Shown: positions 48,097-59,618 of the stretch, in pieces
Position numbering within the stretch: the stretch's first letter is position 1
Layout: the number at the start of each line of letters is the position of its first letter
From: Bog-756 sp038210245
GTDB taxonomy: Bacteria; Actinomycetota; Acidimicrobiia; Acidimicrobiales; RAAP-2
NCBI GenBank assembly: GCA_038210245.1
Contig: JBBQWW010000002.1
Location: forward strand, 1-64,000
Direction: 5' to 3'
DNA length: 64,000 nt
Made by a program: the position numbers and the translations under genes
The notes under the pieces: model-generated
Seen by the model: only the letters and a program-made list of their open reading frames with translations
Told to the model about the DNA's origin: nothing
Database searches by the model: none

Positions 48097-48876
48097 ATGC
48101 CAGAGCGACGCACCCGACGAACCAAAGAGGACCTGCGTACTCTCCTCCTCGATGCTGCCCAGACCATCCTGCGCGAGGAGGGCCTCGGCGTGGGGACCGA
48201 CGGGCTGACCTTCAAGCGAGTCTTCGACCGGGTGGAGCAGGACACCGGGCTCCGCCTGACCAACGCCTCGGTCATCCGCCGGGTGTGGGAGAACCAGGCC
48301 GAGTACCACACCGACGTCCTCATCGACATCCTGAGCACCGACGACAACACCGACGAGTTCAACGACACCTTCGGTGAGGTCGTCCCCTTGCTGGCCGAGC
48401 TCGACCTGTCCACGCCGGCCCGGCGCTGGGACGCCCTCCGTGAGGTCTGCCGGGTCGGTGGGGCGGCCAATATCCACGCCCTCCGCTCCTCCAATACCTG
48501 GTCCCTGTGGATCGGCATCTGGGCCCTGGCCACCGCCGGCGAGATCGACGAGCACAAGCGGAGGATCCAGAGCGCTCTGATCGAGGGGTACGAGTCCGTG
48601 GCCCAGACCTACCTGCAGACCTACGCCGCCTTGGCCGAGTTCCTGGGCGTCCGACTCCGCGACGGCCTGACCATGCGGCAGCTGACCGTGTCGGTCGGAG
48701 CGCTGGCCGAGGGCTGTGCCCTGCGCAATCGGGTCGATTCGGACATGGACGGGATCCTCCTGCCCACCGGACCGACGGGCGAGATGCAGGAGTGGACCCT
48801 GTTCGGGCTGGGGCTCGAGTCCCTCGCTCTCCGCTACCTCGAGATCGACCCCGACTGGGAGGCCTCACCGGCCTGA
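48097..48876 (+). CDS. TetR-like transcriptional regulator, paralog 3
   Basis: This 259-residue paralog of the proteins at 7262 and 39799 has LTFKRVFDRVE, TGLRLTNASVIRRVWENQAEYH, VCRVGGAANIHAL and the C-terminal EGCALRNRVDSDMDGILLPTGPTGEMQEWTLF. The N-terminus is very basic (PERRTRRTKEDLR). The dcd gene follows 73 bp downstream. The paired TTGCA element 75-94 bp upstream suggests autoregulation. Confidence 0.8.
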   Translation: MPERRTRRTKEDLRTLLLDAAQTILREEGLGVGTDGLTFKRVFDRVEQDTGLRLTNASVIRRVWENQAEYHTDVLIDILSTDDNTDEFNDTFGEVVPLLAELDLSTPARRWDALREVCRVGGAANIHALRSSNTWSLWIGIWALATAGEIDEHKRRIQSALIEGYESVAQTYLQTYAALAEFLGVRLRDGLTMRQLTVSVGALAEGCALRNRVDSDMDGILLPTGPTGEMQEWTLFGLGLESLALRYLEIDPDWEASPA

Positions 48877-48934
48877 GGTCGCCAGGTCGCCGCCGTTCCC
48901 CGCCGGTAACTACGCCCGGGTGCGCAAGCCCCAC

Positions 48935-48940
48935 TATCGT
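48935..48940 (+). promoter_or_regulatory. -10 hexamer near dcd start
   Basis: TATCGT lies 9 nt before the dcd ATG, giving a transcript with almost no leader. Confidence 0.35.
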
Positions 48941-48949
48941 CTGTCCGGC

Positions 48950-49513
48950 ATGGTTCTCTCTGACCGCTCCATACGCGAGGCGCTCGCCGCCGGCCACATC
49001 AAGATCGACCCCTTCGACGAGAGCTGTATCCAGCCATCGTCGGTCGACCTCCACGTGGACCAGTACTTCCGGCTGTTCCGGAACCACACCAGTCGGGTGA
49101 TCGACGTCCGCGAGGATCAAGAGGACCTCACCGAGCTGGTCGACGTGGGCGAAGACCCCCTGATTCTGCACCCCGGTGAGTTCGTCCTCGGCTCGACTAC
49201 CGAGAAGGTCACCCTGCCCGACGACCTGGTGGCCCGTCTGGAGGGCAAGTCCTCCCTCGGCCGCCTGGGCCTCCTCATCCACTCGACAGCGGGCTTCGTC
49301 GATGCCGGCTGGGACGGCCACCTCACGCTGGAGCTCTCCAATGTGGCCAATCTCCCCATCACCGTCTACCCCGGTATGAAGATCGGCCAGATCAGCTTCC
49401 TGCAGATGACGACGGCGGCGGACAACCCGTACGGCTCCGATGGCCTGAAGTCGAAGTACCAGGGCCAGTGGGGTCCCACCCCCAGCCGGTACGCCGACAA
49501 CTTCCGCCCGTGA
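48950..49513 (+). CDS. dcd: dCTP deaminase, probably bifunctional (dUMP-forming)
   Basis: This 187-residue protein has the dCTP deaminase/dUTPase-fold motif LEGKSSLGRLGLLIHSTAGFVDAGWDGHLTLELSN, with the catalytic Glu after the Asp-Gly-His turn, and the C-terminal KYQGQWGPTPSR tail that closes over the nucleotide. The Dcd-Dut form makes dUMP directly from dCTP, which actinobacteria use for thymidylate synthesis. The start fits the leaderless-like spacing. It is a normal-length member of the family. Confidence 0.95.
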   Translation: MVLSDRSIREALAAGHIKIDPFDESCIQPSSVDLHVDQYFRLFRNHTSRVIDVREDQEDLTELVDVGEDPLILHPGEFVLGSTTEKVTLPDDLVARLEGKSSLGRLGLLIHSTAGFVDAGWDGHLTLELSNVANLPITVYPGMKIGQISFLQMTTAADNPYGSDGLKSKYQGQWGPTPSRYADNFRP

Positions 49514-49551
49514 CCGCCGACCGGTCGGTCGCAGCGCCCCCACCCGCCTTT

Positions 49552-49567
49552 GTTACTCTTGAGTAAC
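49552..49567. promoter_or_regulatory. Perfect palindrome before Fe-S reductase gene
   Basis: GTTACTC and GAGTAAC are exact reverse complements around TT (16 bp). It is 18-33 bp before the GTG of the Fe-S reductase, close to or overlapping the promoter. TTACT...AGTAA-type sites are common for TetR-family regulators of lipid metabolism, but the regulator here is not known. Confidence 0.5.
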
Positions 49568-49584
49568 CAACCAGGAGGAATGCA

Positions 49585-51693
<2,109 letters not shown>

Positions 51694-51737
51694 GAGTCCG
51701 GAGCCTCCGGGGCCGGTGCGGCCGCTGGTGGGTCGGA

Positions 51738-52160
51738 TCAGCCGTAGGCCAGGGCGTCGGCTTCGCGCAGCCGGTTGGCCAACGCCGCCAGCATCTTGCG
51801 GGCGATGGTGGGCACCGAGTCCAGCAGTCCGTTGAACTGTCGCTGGGACAGCACCAGCACGTCCAGCTCCGACTCCGACTCCACCGAGGCCGACCGGGGC
51901 TTCCGGTCGAGCAGGGCCAGCTCGCCGAAGTGGGCGTTGGCGCCGAGAGTGGCCACCTTCTTCCCGTTGCGGGTCACCGCCGCCGTCCCGCTGACGATGA
52001 TGAAGAACTCCGTGCCGATCCGGCCCTCTTCGACCAGCAGCTTTCCCGCCGGCACGGTGAGTTCGTCGAGCGAGCCCCGGATCTTCTTGAGCTCGGATCC
52101 GGTGCAGTTGGAGAACAGCCAGATGGACTTGAGGTCCAGCGCCTTGGAGCTTGGGGACAT
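51738..52160 (-). CDS. Cyclic nucleotide-binding domain protein
   Basis: This 140-residue single-domain CNB protein has LFSNCTGSELKKIRGSLDELTVPAGKLLVEEG and the phosphate-binding cassette FGELALLDRKPRSASVE, with Glu and Arg that contact cyclic nucleotide. No HTH or kinase domain is attached. It is probably a sensor or regulatory subunit. ATG at 52160 is supported by TAGCCT 7 nt upstream on the minus strand, the leaderless pattern. Confidence 0.85.
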   Translation of the reverse strand: MSPSSKALDLKSIWLFSNCTGSELKKIRGSLDELTVPAGKLLVEEGRIGTEFFIIVSGTAAVTRNGKKVATLGANAHFGELALLDRKPRSASVESESELDVLVLSQRQFNGLLDSVPTIARKMLAALANRLREADALAYG

Positions 52161-52291
52161 GCTGAGGAGGCTAGCCCTCGGCGGCCGGCGACGCCGGTCT
52201 ACCGGCATTTCCGTGGCGCCCACCCGCTGGTACGCTCTCGCCCCGTCCGAGGAATCCACGGCTCCCCGGGCCGCCGAGACCAGGGGGACCC

Positions 52292-52894
52292 ATGACCATG
52301 ATCGCTCCCGAATCGGATCATTCCGACAACCCGTCCGGACGGCCTGTGCCCAACCAGCGTGACGACGGCCCCGTCACCGCCCACCGGGGAGGGACCGTCA
52401 GCGTGGACCCCCGTCGGGCCAAGCAGGTGGTGCTGGGCATCGTGCTGACCACGGTGGCCGTCATCGGGGTCGTGTTGCTGGTGGCCGGCATCCAGAACAA
52501 CAGTCAGATCAACAGCCTCCGCAACAACGGGGTCCCGGTCACGGTGACCGTCGGCACCTGCCTGGGCCTGATGGGGGGCACCGGCCAGAACTCCGCCGGC
52601 TACTCCTGCTCTGGGACGTACACCCTCGGCGGCACCCTGTACCGGCAGGCCATTCCCGGCATCGCCTTCCACGCCCCGGGAAGTACCGTCCCGGGTATCG
52701 CCGTCCCGGACGACCCGAAGCTGCTGACCACGCCCGACCAACTGGTCCGCCAACACGCCTCCTGGTCGGCCTTCATCATCCCGGGCCTGCTGCTGGCCCT
52801 CGTGGGGGCGACACTGGCCTTCCTGCTTGTGGGCCGCCGGAGCCGGCCGGCGGGTGCGGTTCCTGATGGGAACGTGGATACCGAGCCGCGGTAG
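52292..52894 (+). CDS. Hypothetical membrane protein with two helices
   Basis: This 200-residue protein has a disordered polar N-terminus, one helix at about 45-68 (VVLGIVLTTVAVIGVVLLVAG), an extracytoplasmic beta-rich middle with a Cys pair (TCLGLM...YSCSG), and a second helix at about 160-182 (AFIIPGLLLALVGATLAFLL). The layout resembles DUF3592-like membrane proteins. The ATG is doubled (MTM). Function unknown. The following gene begins 8 bp downstream. Confidence 0.7.
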   Translation: MTMIAPESDHSDNPSGRPVPNQRDDGPVTAHRGGTVSVDPRRAKQVVLGIVLTTVAVIGVVLLVAGIQNNSQINSLRNNGVPVTVTVGTCLGLMGGTGQNSAGYSCSGTYTLGGTLYRQAIPGIAFHAPGSTVPGIAVPDDPKLLTTPDQLVRQHASWSAFIIPGLLLALVGATLAFLLVGRRSRPAGAVPDGNVDTEPR

Positions 52895-52902
52895 CCTGCG
52901 CC

Positions 52903-53586
52903 ATGCCCCGTAGCGACCCGGACGACGTCGGTGACGACCTTCCCGACGCCAGCCCTTGGCGCCGGTTCACCGGAGCGATCAGCAACTTCGCCCTGAAGCC
53001 GGCGGTCGCCGCCGAGAACGCCACCGGGAACGAGAAGTCGACGAAGGGCGAGCCCACGTCGATCCCCGAGCTCGAGGCCGCCATCAAGCGGGCCAACGAC
53101 AAGGAGCGGGTGATTGGGTTGCTGATCGCCCCGGTGGCCGCGGCCCTGGTGTTCCTGGTCACCTCGGTCCTCGTGCACAACGACCCGAGCGCACTGCTCA
53201 GCAACGGGCTGCCCAACCCCCGCCACGTCAACCCCACCGACTACACCTGGCTCGGGCTGATCACCCTGGCCCTGGCCCTGACCATGCTGGTGGGCGCGTG
53301 GTTCCGCAAGCGGCTGGTCATCGGCATCGCCTGCGCCCTGTACGGGATCTCCTTCGTCAACCTCCACTACTGGGGCTTCGGCCTGCCCTTCATCCTGATC
53401 GGCTCGTGGTACCTGGTCCGGGCCTACCGGCTGTCGCAGAAGCTGAAGCTGGCCAAGTCGACGGACACCCCCCGGCTGGGTGCGACCGGTGTGACGCCAG
53501 CACCCAGCAAGCGGTACACCCCTCCGGGCCCGCCGGCACGCCGACTCCCCAAGTCCAAGCCGGCCAAGGGTACCGAAGCGAGCTGA
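52903..53586 (+). CDS. Hypothetical membrane protein
   Basis: This 227-residue protein has a basic and polar N-terminus, three hydrophobic helices (about 69-90, 113-132, 137-165) including GLLIAPVAAALVFLVTS and LITLALALTMLVGAW, and a Pro/Lys-rich cytoplasmic tail (APSKRYTPPGPP...). It is typical of conserved membrane proteins of unknown role in actinobacteria. TAGCCT lies 5 nt before the ATG. A perfect hairpin immediately follows the stop. Confidence 0.68.
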   Translation: MPRSDPDDVGDDLPDASPWRRFTGAISNFALKPAVAAENATGNEKSTKGEPTSIPELEAAIKRANDKERVIGLLIAPVAAALVFLVTSVLVHNDPSALLSNGLPNPRHVNPTDYTWLGLITLALALTMLVGAWFRKRLVIGIACALYGISFVNLHYWGFGLPFILIGSWYLVRAYRLSQKLKLAKSTDTPRLGATGVTPAPSKRYTPPGPPARRLPKSKPAKGTEAS

Positions 53587-53590
53587 ACCG

Positions 53591-53612
53591 GCTCTCCGAC
53601 CTCTCGGAGAGC
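53591..53612. terminator. Hairpin after membrane protein gene
   Basis: GCTCTCCGA and TCGGAGAGC form a perfect 9-bp stem with a CCTC loop, 5 nt after the stop codon. There is no T-run, so termination would not be the classic intrinsic type, but the position suits a terminator. Confidence 0.5.
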
Positions 53613-53702
53613 GACATGGGGCCGGCCTCAGGCCGACCGACCGACCCCTCCGACGCAGCGCCTGGCGGCACGGTCGCGTACAACCACTCTGATGGTGATG
53701 CA

Positions 53703-53724
53703 ACGCGCCCCGAGACGGGCGCGT
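53703..53724. terminator. GC-rich hairpin upstream of amt
   Basis: ACGCGCCC and GGGCGCGT form an 8-bp stem around a 6-nt loop, with no T-run. It could be a second terminator or an RNA leader structure. Confidence 0.35.
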
Positions 53725-53751
53725 GCGGGCCTGAGCTGGCCCGATGGACAG

Positions 53752-53789
53752 TTCACACGCTGGTAACACCGCAGTGACAGTGCCGAAAT
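53752..53789. promoter_or_regulatory. GlnR-like box upstream of amt
   Basis: Four 5-mers lie at exact 11-bp intervals: TTCAC, GTAAC, GTGAC, GAAAT, each separated by 6 nt. This is the actinobacterial GlnR order of gTnAC/GaAAC half-sites. It fits nitrogen control of the ammonium transporter and PII genes that follow. The first and last 5-mers are imperfect. Confidence 0.55.
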
Positions 53790-53907
53790 CCCCAGCAAGC
53801 ATTGTTTGCGACGACAGAACGAAACGGCCCGTTCTGTCCCCGGCGCCTCGTGTCAGTTGGCACCAGAGCGTTGGGAAGCAGTCACCGAAGAGAGGAGCAC
53901 CTAAACC

Positions 53908-55482
53908 GTGCTAGCCGCAGCAATATCGTATGTCCCCTATCCCAGTTGGCTGAATCCAGGAGACAACACATGGCAGCTCACCGCGGCCACGTTCGTCGGA
54001 CTGATGAGCCTCCCGGGCTTGGCGGTTCTCTATGCGTCGCTGGTCCCGAAGAAGTGGGCCGTGAACGTGCTGGGAATGATGTTCGCCGGGTTCTCGATCG
54101 TCATGCTCTGCTGGTTCGTCTACGAGTACAAGCTCGGCTTCGGTCCCAACTCATGGGGAGGCGGCGTCAAGGACATCAACGGGGTGGTGACACAGACCCA
54201 GCTCGGGAGAGGTGGATGGACGCAGTTCATCGACAACTTCTGGGGCAAGCCCGGGCCGATCCTCAGTCCACTGGGTGAACAGGGCCAGGCAGCCTCGGCG
54301 GCGAACACCTCGGTGCCGTTCCACTTCCCGACCTCCACGCTGGCCTACTTCCAGCTGGTGTTCGCGGCCATCACCCCGCTCCTCTTCCTCGGGAGCGTCC
54401 TCGGCCGGATCAAGTTCAGCGCCTGGTGCCTGCTGGTGCCGCTGTGGTCGACCTTCGTCTACTCGATCGATGCCTTCCTGCTCTGGGGCGGTGGCTACTT
54501 CGCCCAAGAGGGTGCCCTCGACTACTCGGGTGGGTACGTCATCCACATGTCAGCCGGTGTGTCCGGCTTCGTGGCCGCATGGGTCCTCGGGCCCAGGCTC
54601 CTACGGGACCGGCAGCACTTCCTCCCCAACAACCTGGTCATGGCGGCAGTCGGTGCCGGCATCCTGTGGTTGGGCTGGAACGGGTTCAACGGTGGTGACC
54701 CGTACTACGCCGGGTCCGACGCGGCCACGGCGGTGGTCAACACCAACCTGGCCACTGCAGCTGGACTGCTGACCTGGGTGGCTCTGGACGCCTGGCTGTC
54801 CAAGGAGAAGAAGCCGACCTTCCTCGGTGCGGTGAACGGGTTGATCTGCGGCCTGGTTGGGATCACTCCCGGCGCGGGCTGGGTCAACGGCCAAGGTGCC
54901 ATCTTCATCGGCATCATCTGCTGCGTGATCGTGTGGGTGGCCTGGAACTTCCTCTCCAAGGTGCGTCCGTTCTCCAAGGTGGACGACGCCCTGGGTGTCG
55001 TCTACACCCACGGCATCGCCGGATTCTTCGGAGGTCTCCTACTCGGGGTCTTCGGGGACCCGGGCAACCTGTCCCTCGGTTGTGGGCACCTCGACGCTTC
55101 GGGCCAGGTGATCGCCACCACGACGACCCAGTACGCCACGGCGGGGGGCAGCTGCACCCCGTTCGGTGTGGCCGGCCTCGTCTACACCGGCTCCGCCCAC
55201 CAGCTGTGGGAACAGTTCCGGGCGGCCATCTGGGTCATCCTCTGGTCGGCGCTGGTCACCTTCTTGATCATGCACCTGCTGAAGGTGGTGCTCCGAGGTG
55301 TCCGGTACAAGGATGAGATCCTCGAGGTCGGCGACTTGGCCATCCACGGCGAGGAGGCCTTCCCCGAGGAGGCCTTCGCCTCCCGAGTCGGCATCAGCGT
55401 CGGTGGTGGTAGCCGCGAGGTGTTCGAGAACGAACCCCCGCAACCGGACGACCCGGTACCATCCGGCGGGTCTGGCAGCTAG
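53908..55482 (+). CDS. amt: Ammonium transporter (Amt)
   Basis: This 524-residue Amt protein has about 11 transmembrane helices. The two pore histidines are in GGYVIHMSAGVSG and VYTHGIAGFFGG. Other conserved motifs are ILWLGWNGFNGG and AAGLLTWVALDAWLS. The length exceeds a minimal Amt by an extracytoplasmic loop near the start (residues 80-140) and a Cys-containing loop (about 390-420). The C-terminal cytoplasmic tail would bind the PII protein encoded next. GTG start with GAGAGGAG upstream. A GlnR-like site is in the promoter region. Confidence 0.94.
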   Translation: MLAAAISYVPYPSWLNPGDNTWQLTAATFVGLMSLPGLAVLYASLVPKKWAVNVLGMMFAGFSIVMLCWFVYEYKLGFGPNSWGGGVKDINGVVTQTQLGRGGWTQFIDNFWGKPGPILSPLGEQGQAASAANTSVPFHFPTSTLAYFQLVFAAITPLLFLGSVLGRIKFSAWCLLVPLWSTFVYSIDAFLLWGGGYFAQEGALDYSGGYVIHMSAGVSGFVAAWVLGPRLLRDRQHFLPNNLVMAAVGAGILWLGWNGFNGGDPYYAGSDAATAVVNTNLATAAGLLTWVALDAWLSKEKKPTFLGAVNGLICGLVGITPGAGWVNGQGAIFIGIICCVIVWVAWNFLSKVRPFSKVDDALGVVYTHGIAGFFGGLLLGVFGDPGNLSLGCGHLDASGQVIATTTTQYATAGGSCTPFGVAGLVYTGSAHQLWEQFRAAIWVILWSALVTFLIMHLLKVVLRGVRYKDEILEVGDLAIHGEEAFPEEAFASRVGISVGGGSREVFENEPPQPDDPVPSGGSGS

Positions 55483-55514
55483 AACGACCACTACGAACTC
55501 AAGGAGGAATACAG

Positions 55515-55853
55515 ATGAAACTCGTCGTAGCGGTTGTGAAGCCGTTCAAACTCGATGATGTCAAGGAGGCCCTCAAAGCACTGGGCGTCCACGGCATGAC
55601 GGTCTCGGAGGTCCAGGGCTTCGGTCGCCAACGTGGTCACACGGAGGTGTACCGGGGTGCGGAGTACGAGGTCGAGTTCGTCCCCAAGGTGCGACTGGAG
55701 ATCCTGGTCGATGACACCCAGGCCGAACCGGTCACCACCGCCATCGTCGATGCCGCCGGAACCGGCAAGATCGGCGACGGCAAGGTGTGGATCGTCGGCG
55801 TGGAGGAAGTCGTACGGGTGCGCACGGGAGAGCGGGGTTCCGAAGCGCTCTGA
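55515..55853 (+). CDS. glnB: PII nitrogen regulatory protein
   Basis: This 112-residue PII protein begins MKLVVAVVKPFKLDDVKEAL, has the T-loop TEVYRGAEYEVEFVPK with Tyr51, the residue modified in actinobacteria by adenylylation, and the C-terminal GDGKVWIVGVEEVVRVRTGERG. It senses 2-oxoglutarate, ATP and ADP and controls the Amt channel. AAGGAGG sits before the ATG, 32 bp after the amt stop. No glnD is present after it, unlike some relatives. Confidence 0.96.
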   Translation: MKLVVAVVKPFKLDDVKEALKALGVHGMTVSEVQGFGRQRGHTEVYRGAEYEVEFVPKVRLEILVDDTQAEPVTTAIVDAAGTGKIGDGKVWIVGVEEVVRVRTGERGSEAL

Positions 55854-55904
55854 GTGCACGGCAGACACGCGGTGTCGTTTGTGGGGACAGACGCACCGCA
55901 GAAA

Positions 55905-55938
55905 GCGAAGGGTCGGCTCTCCGGAGCCGGCCCTTCGC
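55905..55938. terminator. Strong hairpin between convergent glnB and gpmA
   Basis: A 15-bp stem (one G-U pair) closes around TCCG: GCGAAGGGTCGGCTC pairs with GAGCCGGCCCTTCGC. It lies between two convergent genes, so it probably stops transcription from both directions. Confidence 0.75.
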
Positions 55939-56046
55939 CGTGTCCGGGCTCCGTCCGGACGGCGACCGGGGCACCGCTGACGTTGGAGGCGGAGCCGACC
56001 GGACGGACAGTGCGGGCCGGAACTCCGTGGGCCGGTTCGGTGGGGT

Positions 56047-56802
56047 TCAGCCGGCCTGTCGACTGACGGCGTCGGCCGCCGCCCTGGCCGCCTCGGGATC
56101 GCCGAGGTAGCCGCTCGTCACCACCGACAGGTCGTCGGCCAGGTGGTAGAGGAAGGGGATGCCGGTCGGAACGTCGAGGTCCACGATCTCCTGGTCGCCG
56201 ATGCCGTCGATGTGCTTGCGCAGCGCTCGGAGGCTGTTGCCGTGGGCCACCACCAGCACGGCCCCGCCCCGGGCTCCCTCGGCCAGCAGATCGGGCACGA
56301 TGGCGTCGTACCAGTAGGGAAGCACCCGATCCACCACATCGGCCAGGCACTCGCTACGGGGCAGCAGCTCCACGGGGATGTCCCGGTACCGGGGATCGCC
56401 GGCCGGGTGGTGCTCGCTGCCCGGCTCCACCGGAGGCGGCGGGGTGCCGTAGCTGCGGCGCCACTCCTTGACCTGGGCCTCCCCGTGGCGGGCGGTGGTC
56501 TCCTTCTTGTTGAGGCCCTGGAGGGCTCCGTAGTGGCGCTCGTTGAGGCGCCAGTGGCGGCGGACCGGGAGCCAGGTCCGGCCGGCCACCTCGAGGGCCA
56601 GGTCGGCGGTGCGGATGGCCCGGGTCAGCAGCGAGGTGTGGAGGACCCGCAGATCCAGCTCGGCCTCGTCGGCCAGGAGCCGGCCGGACTGCTGGGCCTC
56701 GGTCACACCCTGCTCGGTGAGGTCGACGTCGTACCACCCGGTGAACAGGTTGTCCGCGTTCCACTTCGACTGGCCGTGACGGAGGAGCACCAGCTGGGGC
56801 AT
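56047..56802 (-). CDS. gpmA: 2,3-bisphosphoglycerate-dependent phosphoglycerate mutase
   Basis: This 251-residue histidine phosphatase-fold enzyme has the catalytic LRHGQSKWN, LNERHYGALQGLNK, and VLVVAHGNSLRAL, which carries the second active-site His. It interconverts 3- and 2-phosphoglycerate in glycolysis and gluconeogenesis. Length is normal for the family. The gene is divergent from the dnaK operon, with a 203-bp AT-rich gap between their starts. Confidence 0.96.
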   Translation of the reverse strand: MPQLVLLRHGQSKWNADNLFTGWYDVDLTEQGVTEAQQSGRLLADEAELDLRVLHTSLLTRAIRTADLALEVAGRTWLPVRRHWRLNERHYGALQGLNKKETTARHGEAQVKEWRRSYGTPPPPVEPGSEHHPAGDPRYRDIPVELLPRSECLADVVDRVLPYWYDAIVPDLLAEGARGGAVLVVAHGNSLRALRKHIDGIGDQEIVDLDVPTGIPFLYHLADDLSVVTSGYLGDPEAARAAADAVSRQAG

Positions 56803-56859
56803 GCGATCGAGCGTATCCCGGCTACCCCAACAGCCGCCTGACCATAAATTGATAGAAAA

Positions 56860-56880
56860 CTTAACAAATAGACACTCAAC
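56860..56880 (+). promoter_or_regulatory. HAIR-like HspR operator, degenerate
   Basis: Against the HAIR consensus CTTGAGT-N7-ACTCAAG, the left half reads CTTAACA and the right half ACTCAAC with exactly 7 nt between. The right half matches 6 of 7. It lies just upstream of the -10 and fits repression of the operon by its own HspR product. Confidence 0.5.
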
Positions 56881-56885
56881 TTTGG

Positions 56886-56891
56886 TATAGT
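56886..56891 (+). promoter_or_regulatory. Probable dnaK -10 element
   Basis: TATAGT is an almost perfect -10 hexamer in an AT-rich block. A TTAACA at 56861-56866 is the best -35 candidate, with a 19-bp spacer. An inverted repeat GACACT/AGTGTC (56871-56876 and 56889-56894) flanks it. Confidence 0.5.
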
Positions 56892-57005
56892 GTCAATTGC
56901 AGGAAAAAGAGGCATCAGACCGATCGAGTCAAACAGATCCGGGCCGAAGGGTCCGGATCCCCACAGTGAGCGCCCGGTGAGGGCAGGAAGCAGGAGGCAG
57001 CAACG

Positions 57006-58844
<1,839 letters not shown>

Positions 58845-58850
58845 TCGCCG

Positions 58851-59579
58851 ATGAGCAGTATCGACAGTCCACGTGACGACGGGGATCCGGAGGCCGGCCA
58901 CGGCCCCGGGTCCCGGCCCGTCGACGGATCCGAGGGCCCCGAGGGCACCGAAGAGAACGACCTGGGTCCCGACTACGAGGCCCACGGGGGTGCCCCCGAG
59001 GGCAGCGAGAGCGACGAGGTCATCGACGCCGAGATCCTCGACGCCGCCGACGTGAGCGCGGCGGTGGACGAGGTGTTCGCCGACGACGACCCTCTGGCCC
59101 TGGCCCTCAACCAGCGCGACGAGTACCTCGACTCCCTGAGGCGGCTGCAGGCTGAGTTCGAGAACTACAAGAAGCGGGTGATGAAGCAGCAGGCCGACCA
59201 GGTGGCCCGCGCCGCCGTGTCCCTGGTGGAGAAGGTCCTACCCGTGCTGGACACCCTGGACCTGGCCACCCAGCACCTGGGGGATGCCGAGTCGACGGAC
59301 GGGCGCGCCCTGGTGGCGGTGACCAGCCAGCTGCACGACGTGTTGGCCAAGGAGGGCCTCGAGCGGATCGACCCCCTCGGCGAGGAGTTCGATCCCAACG
59401 CCCACGAGGCGGTTGGCCACCTGCCGGTCGAGGACAGCGGGGACCCGGTGGACGGGGACGACGAGGCCACTCGGCCAGGGAGTGGCTCCGGCGAGCCGGT
59501 GGTGGGACAGGTCATGCGGGCCGGCTACCGGTGGCGCGGCACCGTGGTGCGGCCGGCCATGGTGATGGTGCGGGGCTAG
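58851..59579 (+). CDS. grpE: GrpE nucleotide exchange factor
   Basis: This 242-residue GrpE has an acidic, disordered N-terminal half, the coiled-coil segment SLRRLQAEFENYKKRVMKQQADQ, and the four-helix and beta domain ending VGQVMRAGYRWRGTVVRPAMV. A lengthened Glu/Asp-rich start (1-75) and a loop with PGSGSGE near the end are local additions. It drives ADP release from DnaK. The ATG follows the dnaK stop after 6 bp. Confidence 0.95.
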   Translation: MSSIDSPRDDGDPEAGHGPGSRPVDGSEGPEGTEENDLGPDYEAHGGAPEGSESDEVIDAEILDAADVSAAVDEVFADDDPLALALNQRDEYLDSLRRLQAEFENYKKRVMKQQADQVARAAVSLVEKVLPVLDTLDLATQHLGDAESTDGRALVAVTSQLHDVLAKEGLERIDPLGEEFDPNAHEAVGHLPVEDSGDPVDGDDEATRPGSGSGEPVVGQVMRAGYRWRGTVVRPAMVMVRG

Positions 59580-59618
59580 TAACAGGACGAAGTCGAGAAG
59601 GGACCGGGAAGAGACCGA

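Larger units (their letters stand above)
53587..53907. other. Intergenic region upstream of amt
   Basis: The region holds two GC-rich hairpins (53591-53612 and 53703-53724) and a GlnR-like box (53752-53789), about 120 bp before the amt start. No gene is visible. The arrangement is what one expects for the end of one unit and the nitrogen-controlled start of the next. Confidence 0.6.

Noticed and set aside
48095..48099. TGATG overlap before the third TetR-like gene as a coupled upstream ORF
   Set aside because: The frame ending at this TGA is interrupted by another stop two codons earlier, so there is no upstream ORF to couple.
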